This document shows, one piece after another, positions 17,177 through 25,221 of a stretch of DNA of 64,000 nucleotides. Within the stretch, counting starts at the first letter, position 1, and every line of letters begins with the position of its first letter. The DNA comes from an uncultured Helicobacter sp. (GTDB lineage Bacteria > Campylobacterota > Campylobacteria > Campylobacterales > Helicobacteraceae): contig NZ_CAJTLL010000009.1 in NCBI RefSeq assembly GCF_910577135.1, forward strand, positions 5,301-69,300. Reading direction: 5' to 3'. Position numbers and translations under genes: made by a program. Below the pieces are notes generated by a model. The model ran no database searches, was not told the DNA's origin, and was given only the letters and a program-made list of their open reading frames with translations.

Positions 17177-17203
17177 TCTCTCCTTGCTTATAGCAAGGAG
17201 AGA
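17177..17203 (-). promoter_or_regulatory. Hairpin sequestering the epimerase Shine-Dalgarno
   Basis: On the minus strand the stop codon at 17207-17205 is followed after one base by TCTCTCCTTGC, loop TATAA, then GCAAGGAGAGA, a perfect 11-bp stem. The 3' arm contains AAGGAG, the ribosome site for the ATG at 17174. A ribosome finishing the upstream ATP-grasp gene would melt it; otherwise the site is hidden. Confidence 0.75.
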
Positions 17204-17204
17204 T

Positions 17205-18144
17205 CTAGAAGTAGATTTCTTTATAGCTCCTTGCCATTTTTAGCCCATATCGAATAGGTTTTGGTGTAATGGTGCGATGATAGACAAACATTTCTATCAT
17301 CGCCTCCACCCAATTTTCACTTGCTGCAAAGCTTAGGGCTGAACCACCACCTAATCGGGGATTAACCTCGATAAATATGGGTTTATTTTCCTTGGTAATA
17401 AATGCTTGTATATTGATAGCCCCTATAAAATGGATATGTGAGGCTATGTATTGAATGTGAGATTCTAAGCACTTGACATCACACACCTCGCCTTTAGTGG
17501 ATTTACCTCCTTGCACACCAATACGGCGACGAGGAATGATATATATGGCTTCACCTTGTGCATTAAAGAGGCAATCGATAGTGTATTCTTCACCAATGAT
17601 ATGCTCTTGTGTGATAAATGAGAGAGAATCTTCATCATTATCCCCCCCCCCCGTTAAAAAATCTATCTATTTGTGCTAGCTCGATTCCACTACCTCCACG
17701 TCCAAAACGGGGTTTTAAGACACCATAATGTTTATAAAGGCTGCTTTTGGGTGTGGGGATTCCTATCTGGCAAAAAAATTGATATGTTTGCCATTTATCT
17801 AAGAATGTTTGTATTGTATGAGGTGCAGAGATGATAACTAGGATTCCATATTGTGCAAAATGTGCTTTTTGCTCACTCCAGCCTAAAAGACTTTCATCAA
17901 GTGTGGGAATGACTATATCGATATGATGAGCGCGGCATAGATGGAGTGTTTTATCACATAAATGAGGGTCGCTTACTTTTGGCATAATGATAAAATCATC
18001 GCATTCTATAAAGGCAGTATTGAAGCTATCAATATCACTTCCGCATACGATATGCCCTGCATTTTTGATTGCTTCTATCATATATGAGCTTGTGAGGCAG
18101 CCACTTGCTTCAATTAAGATTTTCAAAGGTTTTTTATTGCTCAT
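17205..18144 (-). CDS. Phase-variable ATP-grasp ligase, copy 2 (OFF as sequenced)
   Basis: The gene is split by a run of eleven G. The N-terminal part (from 18144) has ILIEASGCLTSSYMIEAI, DIVIPTLDES and the ATP-binding VLKPRFGRGGSGI, then reads NGGGG-stop at 17638. The rest, in the other frame to 17205, carries EEYTIDCLFN, IPRRRIGVQGGK and FIEVNPRLGGGSAL, the metal-binding end of ATP-grasp proteins. With 10 or 13 G the two parts form one protein of about 313 residues. The start at 18144 is chosen because it overlaps the methyltransferase stop by 11 bases, although the frame is open to 18192. It is related to the ATP-grasp protein at 14028-15077; the ligated group is unknown. Confidence 0.82.
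17642..17652 (-). repeat. Poly-G(11) contingency tract in ATP-grasp gene
   Basis: Eleven G on the coding strand followed by ATAATG. At 11 the reading ends GGA-TAA; 10 or 13 G restores the full ATP-grasp frame. As sequenced the gene is OFF. Confidence 0.92.
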
Positions 18145-18927
18145 ATTCTGCCTTTTTACATACGATGTAATAGCGGCTTTGAATACTGCCATCGATAAGA
18201 TTTACTGATGATTTCTTTTCACCCCAAATGATTTCAAAAGTGCTTTTTTTAAATAATCTTTGTATTTTGGGATAATCAAAAAAGCTTTGTATAGTGCCTT
18301 TTTCGTGGGATTCTTGCACTTCTATTTCATCAGTAAAGGTAGATTCTTGTATATTGCTAAAGCCACTTGTAGAATCTTCCCCAATGAGCGAGCAAAAAAA
18401 GTAGGTTTTACTCACATAGGCAATTTGACTTACTAAATTTTGTGCTAAATCAAAAGGGAGGGAATCTAGCACCCCATAGCTTATAGTAAAGTCAAAAGTA
18501 TTATGTTTAAAAGGTATATGCTCTCCGTCATACACTCTGAAATCAATATCTAAATTTGCATTTTGTGCTAAGCGTTTAGCTTGAGAGATAGCATATTCAC
18601 TAATATCAATACCACAGGTTTCTATCCCAAATTCACTCATTAACATACTCTGCCTCCCAATACCACAGCCAAAATCAAGTGCTTTGATAGGATAAAGTGC
18701 ATTATCCCCCCCCCCCCCACAGCTTCTATAAGCTTATCACCTTGCGTAATACCAATGCCAGAGCGGTAAAAATCTCCACGATATATCACATCGCTAAAGC
18801 GATGAGAATCTATTCTCTTGCGTATAAAGCGATTGAGAAAGCGCACTACCTCTTCGTGTGGGTAAAAAATCGCATTTTCTCCTCGTGCGTAGCTTTCATT
18901 CCATTGTGTAACTTTCATATCTTTCAT
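18134..18927 (-). CDS. Phase-variable class I SAM methyltransferase (OFF as sequenced)
   Basis: A methyltransferase divided by a run of thirteen G. The first 70 residues (MKDMKVTQWNESYARG onward) precede the run; after it the frame shifts and the SAM-binding motif LDFGCGIGRQS, the acidic CGIDISEYAI and the post-motif YDGEHIPFKHNTFDFTISYG lie in a different frame. Eleven or fourteen G would join them into about 260 residues. It probably methylates a sugar or its acyl group. The upstream 57-codon gene overlaps its ATG by four bases, and its stop overlaps the start of the ATP-grasp gene. Confidence 0.85.
18706..18718 (-). repeat. Poly-G(13) contingency tract in methyltransferase
   Basis: Thirteen G on the coding strand between KLIEAV and the SAM-binding motif, followed by ATAATG. 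Frame requires 11 or 14 G, so the gene is OFF at 13. Confidence 0.92.
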
Positions 18928-19097
18928 TTTTGCTCCTTAGGTAGATTGATAAAGATGTTGCAAAAGATTTGGTGTGATTTTTGCAGTTGTGGTAAGGTGT
19001 ATGGATAGATTTGAAAAAAAGAGGGCAAAGAAATGTATCGCCTTGCTAATGATTGCTGAATGTGAAAATACGTTTTGTAGGCGGCTGTTTGTGTCAT
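18924..19097 (-). CDS. Small ORF, 57 residues, coupled to methyltransferase
   Basis: A short reading frame begins at an ATG at 19097 behind AAAAGGAGCAGAA and ends in TGA that overlaps the methyltransferase start as ATGA. The product (MTQTAAYKTYFHIQQSL onward) has an aromatic, hydrophobic C-terminal half (IFCNIFI) and no recognised domain. The strong ribosome site, exact four-base overlap and placement between two cluster genes support translation; it may act as a leader that couples the methyltransferase to the upstream formyltransferase, or be a remnant of a larger gene. Its Shine-Dalgarno is in the 3' arm of a hairpin (19100-19128). Confidence 0.5.
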   Translation of the reverse strand: MTQTAAYKTYFHIQQSLARRYISLPSFFQIYPYTLPQLQKSHQIFCNIFINLPKEQK

Positions 19098-19099
19098 TT

Positions 19100-19128
19100 C
19101 TGCTCCTTTTACTTATTTTGAGGAGCAG
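19100..19128 (-). promoter_or_regulatory. Hairpin sequestering Shine-Dalgarno of the small ORF
   Basis: On the minus strand CTGCTCCT and AGGAGCAG form a perfect 8-bp stem around a 13-base A-rich loop. The 3' arm holds AGGAG of the ATG at 19097. It begins nine bases after the stop codon of the phase-variable formyltransferase (19138-19140), the same layout as at 17177-17203. Confidence 0.65.
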
Positions 19129-19137
19129 GGGGAGGGA

Positions 19138-20077
19138 TTAGAAGTAGCTACCCTCCTTTGGCAATGGATTCAATTCGTGTTTGGTAAGTAGAAGCCCTTT
19201 GTCATAGGCTTTGACTAAAATGCCTTGAGAATCCACTTTGAGAATCTTGCCCGATTCGATATGAGGTAGGTCTATTTCTATGATTTTTGCTTCCCATACT
19301 TTATAATATGTATCATTATAAAGTACTTCTGCTCCAACATAGGGTTTGCTTAAAGCACGGATAAGGTTATAAATACCCAATGCGCTCATTCTAAAATCGA
19401 TTATGCCATCACGCATACCTCGCTTTCGCCAAAGATTGGCATAGGTATGCTCTTGAGGGGTTGCCATTGAGGAAATGATGGAGCGATATGTGTATAGCCC
19501 CCCCCCCCACAATATTTTTTGCTTTTAAAGCAAGAATCTTTGTAGTGAAGTCATAGATTTGCTGCTGGGCTATTTTTTCTACTTTCTCACATACACTTGC
19601 GGCATTATCTGTAAAGGCAATATCAAAAGGCACTTGCGAGATAATATCTCCGCTATCAGCACCTTTATCCATTAGAAAGAAGCTTGAAGCACTTTTATCC
19701 AATCCTAAGGCTAATGCCCAAATGATAGGGTGGCGTCCGCGATTATGAGGTAGGGCGGTGGGGTGATAACCGATGATAGGATAGGAGGTTAAAAACTTTT
19801 CTTTAATAAGTGAGCTCCAGCCTAGGCAATATATCACATCAGGAGCACAAGATTCTATAAAATCAAATATATGCGGGGCATTAATATCAGGCGCATAGAT
19901 ATAGGGGATATGATTTTCCTCACATAATGGAGCAAGATTACAAAAATCAGCATTAAACGAGGATTCTGCTTTTGTTGCTACGCCTACGATGTGTATATCA
20001 GTAGTAGCTGACATATCAATGAGTGTTTGAAGTGATGTGTGAGAGAATGCTACACAACCAATAAAAAAGATATTCAA
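19138..20077 (-). CDS. Phase-variable formyltransferase-like protein (OFF as sequenced)
   Basis: A two-domain formyltransferase-fold protein split by eleven G. The first 195 or so residues give the N-terminal domain with YHPTALPHNRGRHP and the conserved Asp segment DKGADSGDIISQ; the other frame carries the C-terminal OB-like domain (TYANLWRKRG, IYNLIRALSKPYVGAEV). Ten or thirteen G would make one protein of about 310 residues. Sugar N-formyltransferases use N10-formyl-THF and an Asn-x-His-Asp set; here the Asn position is Gly103 before His105, a departure that may mean another acyl donor. The start is TTG at 20077 behind AAAGGATAGGGC, downstream of a TATAAT box. Confidence 0.82.
19498..19508 (-). 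repeat. Poly-G(11) contingency tract in formyltransferase
   Basis: Eleven G on the coding strand followed by CTATACAC. The frame to the C-terminal domain needs 10 or 13 G; at 11 the reading continues about 30 codons in the wrong frame. Confidence 0.92.
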
Positions 20078-20109
20078 GCCCTATCCTTTATTCCTTGCTC
20101 TTATGTGTG

Positions 20110-20115
20110 ATTATA
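20110..20115 (-). promoter_or_regulatory. -10 box TATAAT for formyltransferase gene
   Basis: GCTATAATCACAC on the minus strand, about 33 bases before the TTG start. The GC-TATAAT context is typical of sigma-80 promoters in Helicobacter, which have weak -35 elements. It would give the cluster an internal promoter. Confidence 0.55.
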
Positions 20116-20125
20116 GCACAAGGTT

Positions 20126-21283
20126 TTAAAATTCTATATCGTAAAAGGCTTTTTTCAAGATACCCTCAAGCGGATAGCTTTTAAGAATCTCTATTGTTTT
20201 TTCACTCGCACCGCCTTCTCCGTAAGGATTTTTGACATTTTTAAGTATGGCTTTAAAGCTTGGAGAGATGGCGTGTTTGATACAAGAGAGGATTTCATCT
20301 GTATCAGGAGCACACGAAAGCACAGAATCTGCCTTAATACGCCCTTTTTGCCTATCTCCTATATCGATTGTAGCGACTTTGAAGCTTGGTGCTTCTCCTA
20401 AGCCACTAGAGCTATTACCTATCAGGGCATCAACATAGCACATTGTGCTTAAGTATCGTAATTGCCCCATAGAGGTAAAGGCGATTGAATGCGGATGAGA
20501 ATGGATAAAATTATCAATCATTTCATTGATGATACGTCCATCTGTATCGGCATTTGATTTAGTGAAGATAAAGCCTACTTGGTGGGTTTGAGCGAATATC
20601 TCAAGTGCGTTTAGAAGGGCTTGAAATTGTTCTTGGGAGGAATTATTTTCAAGGGTAACAGGGTGAAAGGTGATGAGAAAATTATAAGTGGCAAATTGAA
20701 ATTGTAATGATTCCTCTAAAGCGGGTTTATCTAGTAAGTTTAATACCTTAATACTATCAATGCCAAAGCCACCGACATTAAATACTCTATTTGGACTTTC
20801 ACCAAGTTGAATTACTCGTTTTCTATACGCTTCTGTGGCGACAAAATGCAAATGACTCATTTTAGTAATGCTATGTCTAATGGCTTCATCAATCAATCCT
20901 TGTGTCGCCTCTCCGCCGTGCAAGTGAGCCACAGGGATACGGCATATCATCGCACTCGCTACACAGGCAAATATTTCATATCGATCACCAAGCACAACGA
21001 TAATATCAGGTTTTAATTCTTCATAAGTCTCGCAAATGGAGATTTGGGCTAATCCCATTGACTTACAAATGCCAGTGGGTGTATCTGCGCTAAGGATAAT
21101 CTCGCATTTTTTATCAATGGGGAGATTAATATCGCGGTAAGTTAAGCCAAATTCTGTGCTTAGGTGCATACCTGTGGCGATAAGCTGGAGTTGTAATTCA
21201 TTGTCGGCATAAATTTTATGCGCAAGAGGAGCGAGCAGCCCCCATTCTGCACGTGTGCCTGTGATGATACAAATTTTACGCAT
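20126..21283 (-). CDS. NeuC/LegG-like UDP-sugar 2-epimerase, copy 3
   Basis: The third hydrolysing 2-epimerase of the cluster (385 residues from this start). Motifs are CIITGTRAEWGLLAPL, VVLGDRYEIFA, HLHGGEATQGLIDE, FTKSNADTDGR, GNSSSGLGEAP and DIGDRQKGR. It is closest in signature to copy 1 and, lying near neuB, is the best candidate for the LegG/NeuC step that supplies the neuB substrate. The frame is open to 21370, but AAGGA lies before the ATG at 21283, and a TATAAT box precedes it, so I chose the shorter start; this removes overlap with the upstream membrane protein gene. Confidence 0.9.
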   Translation of the reverse strand: MRKICIITGTRAEWGLLAPLAHKIYADNELQLQLIATGMHLSTEFGLTYRDINLPIDKKCEIILSADTPTGICKSMGLAQISICETYEELKPDIIVVLGDRYEIFACVASAMICRIPVAHLHGGEATQGLIDEAIRHSITKMSHLHFVATEAYRKRVIQLGESPNRVFNVGGFGIDSIKVLNLLDKPALEESLQFQFATYNFLITFHPVTLENNSSQEQFQALLNALEIFAQTHQVGFIFTKSNADTDGRIINEMIDNFIHSHPHSIAFTSMGQLRYLSTMCYVDALIGNSSSGLGEAPSFKVATIDIGDRQKGRIKADSVLSCAPDTDEILSCIKHAISPSFKAILKNVKNPYGEGGASEKTIEILKSYPLEGILKKAFYDIEF

Positions 21284-21310
21284 ATTATTCCTTTGAGGAG
21301 AAATATGCGC

Positions 21311-21316
21311 ATTATA
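21311..21316 (-). promoter_or_regulatory. -10 box TATAAT for NeuC copy 3
   Basis: TTGCTATAATGCGC on the minus strand lies 27 bases before the chosen ATG, in the short gap after the membrane protein gene. An internal promoter of the cluster. Confidence 0.55.
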
Positions 21317-21326
21317 GCAAAACTCT

Positions 21327-23012
21327 CTATGTAGAAGGCAGAGTTGGGGTGTGCGTAGGCGGGAAGACAACTACATCATAACGTTCTTTTGCCTTTTGCG
21401 CAAATTTTTGGGGTGCAAAAATATTAAGCATATATAATTTGCCCATTGAGAGAAAGCCTCTAAATCGAGTGTAATCCTGCACAAACATTCTGTGTATGAC
21501 ATAAATGCTTCCATAGACATTAATATCGCCTTTGTATTGTGTGCAATTATAGGTAGGGCTTTTGTGGCAATACTCTGTGGCTTCTGTCTCTGCTTGAATT
21601 TCCATACTGATAAATTTATCACTTTTATTGAATATTTTTTTATAAATACCATTGAGCTGGTAGAAGCTCTCTCCGCAAATATCTTTATTACCACACATAT
21701 CGCCATATACTCTAAAAGTATCGTGTTGCAAAAATGTGGGATTTTCTTTAAGATGTTCGAAAATACCTACTTGTCTTATATAGGCTGTAAAAACTTGATT
21801 GAGAGCGTTGATATTGACATTAATAGCACAGAGGATAAGTATAAGCAAAATGCCTGTTTTGAGCTTTTGACTTTTGCAAAGTATATTGAGTAAAAAGACA
21901 ATCACAATCCCGGCACCCAAAGATTCTAAAATGCTAAATCTATCCTCTGCATTTAGAAATTCATTATATTTATATACAACAACATAGCTAAACATACCAC
22001 ACCATAGGATAAGTAGCCCCAATCCTACGCCCACTATATCGCGCATATAGATTCTATTATGTTTATAAGCATAGTAAAAAGACACAGGAATGAGAAGGAG
22101 TAAAAAGAAGCTTATAGCTCCTAAGAGTATATAGCTCATTTCTCCAAAGTGGAGTATAGAAAAAATAGGTGTTTTGATAATAGCTTTAAAGAAGGCGTCT
22201 AAATGCACTTCATTGTAGCCCTCATACATACCATAAGGCTTAAAATAGAGTTGTTTTAAAACATAAAATACAATAGGTAAGATAATAAAATCAATATGCT
22301 TTATGCTCCATTGGCAGAATGCCTTGAGCGAGATATAAGCGCGACTTACATATATCATATATGCAAGAGGCAGAGCAAAATATACAAGCAAAGAGTTCAT
22401 AGTAAAAGAGACAAAGAAGCATAATAGGGCAGCTATACGAAGCAAGAAATGGCTATTTCTCATATAAAGGCTTAAGATATAAAACCCTAGCCAAAAGAGT
22501 ATATAGCATAATGTATAAGGGGAGTTGATAAGAATATTGCGTGAGATAATATTAAAAGGCAAGAGCAAAAAGAGTAGGGTAATAAAGACAATCTCTATGG
22601 GGGTTAGAATTTCTAATCTTTGAGAGATTTTATATACCAATAAGCCACATATAAAAAAGCCCACAAATGTAAAAAAGCGGAAAAGCGGGATACCATAGGG
22701 CTGCAAAGAGATAAAAATCCATTCAAAATAGCCATACCATATATTAGCATTTTGCTTAAATTGAAGATTCATCTCATCAAAGCTAAATCCACCAATAAGC
22801 CCCCAATCGTCCCAATAGTATCCCTTAGTATTTAAAAGCATAAGGAAAAAGGCTATAAAATAAGGGATAAAAAGTAGTATGAAGTCGTGTTTAAGCTTAC
22901 CTGTAGGGGTAAAAAATGCGCAGAATCTATCACATATAGAAGAGTTTTGTGAGGCAGTATTAAGCGGGGAATTTACATTATCCCCACCCCCCATTGTCTT
23001 TATAGTTTCCAT
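21327..23012 (-). CDS. Polytopic membrane protein, GT-C-like glycosyltransferase candidate
   Basis: A 561-residue protein with about ten hydrophobic segments (for example FILLFIPYFIAFFLMLL, IVFITLLFLLLPFN, AALLCFFVSF) and a soluble C-terminal region of about 140 residues. GYYWDDWGLI just after the first segment resembles the acidic Asp-Asp site that lipid-phosphosugar glycosyltransferases of GT-C fold place in their first outer loop. It may transfer a sugar from a lipid carrier or act in export; this is inference. The N-terminus contains MGGGDN encoded by G6-T-G4, an interrupted homopolymer that looks like a phase-variable tract fixed in the ON frame. AAGGATAATT precedes the ATG. Confidence 0.7.
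   Translation of the reverse strand: METIKTMGGGDNVNSPLNTASQNSSICDRFCAFFTPTGKLKHDFILLFIPYFIAFFLMLLNTKGYYWDDWGLIGGFSFDEMNLQFKQNANIWYGYFEWIFISLQPYGIPLFRFFTFVGFFICGLLVYKISQRLEILTPIEIVFITLLFLLLPFNIISRNILINSPYTLCYILFWLGFYILSLYMRNSHFLLRIAALLCFFVSFTMNSLLVYFALPLAYMIYVSRAYISLKAFCQWSIKHIDFIILPIVFYVLKQLYFKPYGMYEGYNEVHLDAFFKAIIKTPIFSILHFGEMSYILLGAISFFLLLLIPVSFYYAYKHNRIYMRDIVGVGLGLLILWCGMFSYVVVYKYNEFLNAEDRFSILESLGAGIVIVFLLNILCKSQKLKTGILLILILCAINVNINALNQVFTAYIRQVGIFEHLKENPTFLQHDTFRVYGDMCGNKDICGESFYQLNGIYKKIFNKSDKFISMEIQAETEATEYCHKSPTYNCTQYKGDINVYGSIYVIHRMFVQDYTRFRGFLSMGKLYMLNIFAPQKFAQKAKERYDVVVFPPTHTPTLPST
22982..22992 (-). repeat. Interrupted G-run (G6-T-G4) at N-terminus of membrane protein
   Basis: On the coding strand ATGGGGGG-T-GGGGATAATG. 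The T breaks what would be an 11-base run in the same context (G-run then ATAATGTAAATTC) as neighbouring tracts, so it is probably stable and in frame. Confidence 0.7.
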
Positions 23013-23021
23013 AATTATCCT

Positions 23022-24029
23022 TTAGAGCTCTATCATTTCATCAGGAGCGAAATCACGGATAGCTTTTTTGCCAACTACATTATCCCATTCCATCGGAGAG
23101 ATACCGCCCGCGGGACGTTTAGCATAGAGATTTACCTCGCTTAGAATCTCACCTTTTTTAATCGCACAATTTGCGACAATAGATTTACGCGCAATAGGCT
23201 TATTTTTTGCTTCACTTGGGCTTGTTCTTTTGATACCATCACCAAGGGCAAGTTCTATTTCACGTATGCCTTGCACCATTGCCTTAAGCTCGTGTGGCTC
23301 AAGGCTTGCCTTGTGGTCAGGACCCTCCATATTTTTATCAAGAGTGAAATGCTTTTCTATTATCGTTGCTCCCATACCGACAGCGGCTAGAGGGATTGAA
23401 ATACCCGGTGTGTGATCAGAATAGCCAACGGGCAAATGAAAGGCATTGTGTAGGGTATTCATTGCTTTGAGATTGACATCACAAAATGGTGTGGGGTATT
23501 CAGTATTGCACTGCAAAAGTGTGATATTTTCACGTTTGGTGCCACATTGTGTTAATACATCAATAGCAAACTCTATTTCTCCTAGATTCGCCATACCTGT
23601 AGAGAGGATTACTTTTTTATTTAAAGCACCTATGCGGCGGAGATATGGGAGATTTGTGATTTCTCCACTTGGAATCTTAAAGGTTTGTAATCCAAGCTTA
23701 TGCAGTAAATCTATACTTTTGATATCAAAAGGTGTAGAGAGAAATGTTATCCCCTTTTTATCACAATACTCCATAAGGGGCTGCCACGCGCTATCATCAA
23801 GCACGAGTTTTTGTATCATTTCAAGTTGAGATTGCTCTGCATTACCGGTATTTTCTATTTGATATTCTGCTTTTTGCGCAAAGCGACTTACGACATTTTC
23901 AGCCTTGGCTGTTTGGAATTTTACAATATCCGCTCCAGCTTCTGCTGCTACGTCAATAAGCTGTTTTGCAAGAGCCATATCACCATTATGATTTACTCCC
24001 GCTTCAGCAATAATGGTAACTTTTGTCAT
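23022..24029 (-). CDS. NeuB/LegI-type nonulosonic acid synthase
   Basis: A 335-residue sialic-acid-synthase-family enzyme that condenses PEP with a free amino hexose to make a nine-carbon acid. The N-terminal TIM barrel has AEAGVNHNGD, IVKFQTAK, STPFDIKS, KIPSGEITNLPYL and EKHFTLDKNMEGPDHKASL; the C-terminal antifreeze-like SAF domain includes RKSIVA and LYAKRPAGGISP. Next to LegB, LegC and a NeuC homologue the product is most likely legionaminic acid or a relative, rather than Neu5Ac, but substrate choice cannot be proved here. It is the only NeuB homologue in the window, and no CMP-acid synthetase is present. Confidence 0.92.
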   Translation of the reverse strand: MTKVTIIAEAGVNHNGDMALAKQLIDVAAEAGADIVKFQTAKAENVVSRFAQKAEYQIENTGNAEQSQLEMIQKLVLDDSAWQPLMEYCDKKGITFLSTPFDIKSIDLLHKLGLQTFKIPSGEITNLPYLRRIGALNKKVILSTGMANLGEIEFAIDVLTQCGTKRENITLLQCNTEYPTPFCDVNLKAMNTLHNAFHLPVGYSDHTPGISIPLAAVGMGATIIEKHFTLDKNMEGPDHKASLEPHELKAMVQGIREIELALGDGIKRTSPSEAKNKPIARKSIVANCAIKKGEILSEVNLYAKRPAGGISPMEWDNVVGKKAIRDFAPDEMIEL

Positions 24030-24087
24030 ATTTATCCTTTTAGCTTGTCCTTAAAATAAAAAGGAGCGATTCTATCTTGTTTGAACT

Positions 24088-25221
24088 TTAAGTATCATTA
24101 ATGGCAAAGAGTATAGTATCTTCTGCTAGAGGATTGCGATTACGCAAATAGAGCTTATAGTGCGGATTAAGCGAAAGTATAAATTGTGGCAAGGTGATAA
24201 AGTCCTCACGTCTGTGATACATACAAATAGCAAGTTTTGGACGATAGGTAGTAATCGTTTCTTTTGCGCCTTTGAGGGCGTTTAGCTCCCCTCCTTCTAT
24301 ATCCATTTTGATAAAACTTACAGGTTTAGAGTTGTTCTTATGCCCCCCCCCCCATATTCATACTATTTGTTTTTAAAATATTATCAATACTATCATATTC
24401 TAAAGCTATGCCATTATTTTCACTAATGCGCGACGTGCCAGAATTCTCCTCTGCAAAATAGATAATTTCTTTTGTATGAGAAGCACCTTTGGGTATTACT
24501 TCACAACGTAGGTGCTTGGTGTTTTCTATGAGTTGTGGCACAAGCTTTGAATCTGGCTCAAGGGCATAGATTTTTTCATATTCAGGGACATAGCGGACAA
24601 ATTCTAAGCAAGTATCGCCATCATAAGCTCCGCAATCTATCATTATCTCATTTTGACCAAGCCCTAAAATATCACTAAAAAGCCCTTTTTGTCTTGTGTA
24701 CGTGTAAGTGTGGCGTAATTATTATAGATTCTATCTTGCAAGTAGCCTATCATCACTTCTTTGCTTAAATCATCGCTTAAAAGATTATATGTGCTTTCAA
24801 ATTCACTAAGATGGGATTTAAAAAAGGATTCAAATCCATTCGTGCAGCCGCTAATATAGCTCACATCACGAAAGGTATTCATAAAATATAAATGTTTGAA
24901 GCCATAGCTTTTTAAAAGCTGTGCTTTTGCCTTTACATCTGCCATAGCAATGATGATACATATATCTTTGCTTCCACTCCATTCTTCAATGGCTAAAATG
25001 GGCTTGCCTTTGTATGAATCTTGCTTGATAAAGGCTTTATTAGCAATGTGTCCTTTTATCTCAAGCCCCTCTTTATCGCAAAAATCTCTTACCATAGAGC
25101 CTAGAGAATGCCCTCCGTGTGTGCCACCAAAAAGATAAATATCTTTCTTTTGTGCCTTTAGTTGTGAGAGAATTGCATACGTATCGGGGTAAGTTTGTGT
25201 GCATATCATTTTTTCTAGCAT
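24088..25221 (-). pseudogene. FkbM-family methyltransferase, phase-variable and frameshifted
   Basis: One gene in three frames. The first part (25221-24664) has a Rossmann-like stretch (IYLFGGTHGGHSLGSMV) and stops at LVIF. After a T5 run at 24686-24690 (plus strand) the frame changes to the FkbM core MIDCGAYDGDTCLEFV and YALEPDS, which ends at a run of eleven G (MNMGGGA-stop); the remaining MDIEGGELNALKG and FAIND lie in yet another frame. Ten or thirteen G plus one base change at the A/T run would give about 375 residues. FkbM proteins methylate hydroxyls of sugars or acyl groups. It overlaps the acyltransferase gene stop by seven bases. Confidence 0.8.
24343..24353 (-). repeat. Poly-G(11) contingency tract in FkbM gene
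   Basis: Eleven G followed by CATAAG. At 11 the frame ends GCA-TAA; 10 or 13 G joins the FkbM core to its C-terminal MDIEGGE segment. Confidence 0.92.

Noticed and set aside
21284..21370. N-terminal extension of NeuC copy 3
   Set aside because: It overlaps the upstream gene and precedes a TATAAT box and ribosome site for the shorter start.
21492..21893. Open frame of 133 codons on the plus strand
   Set aside because: Antisense to the membrane protein gene; hydrophobic composition mirrors that gene.
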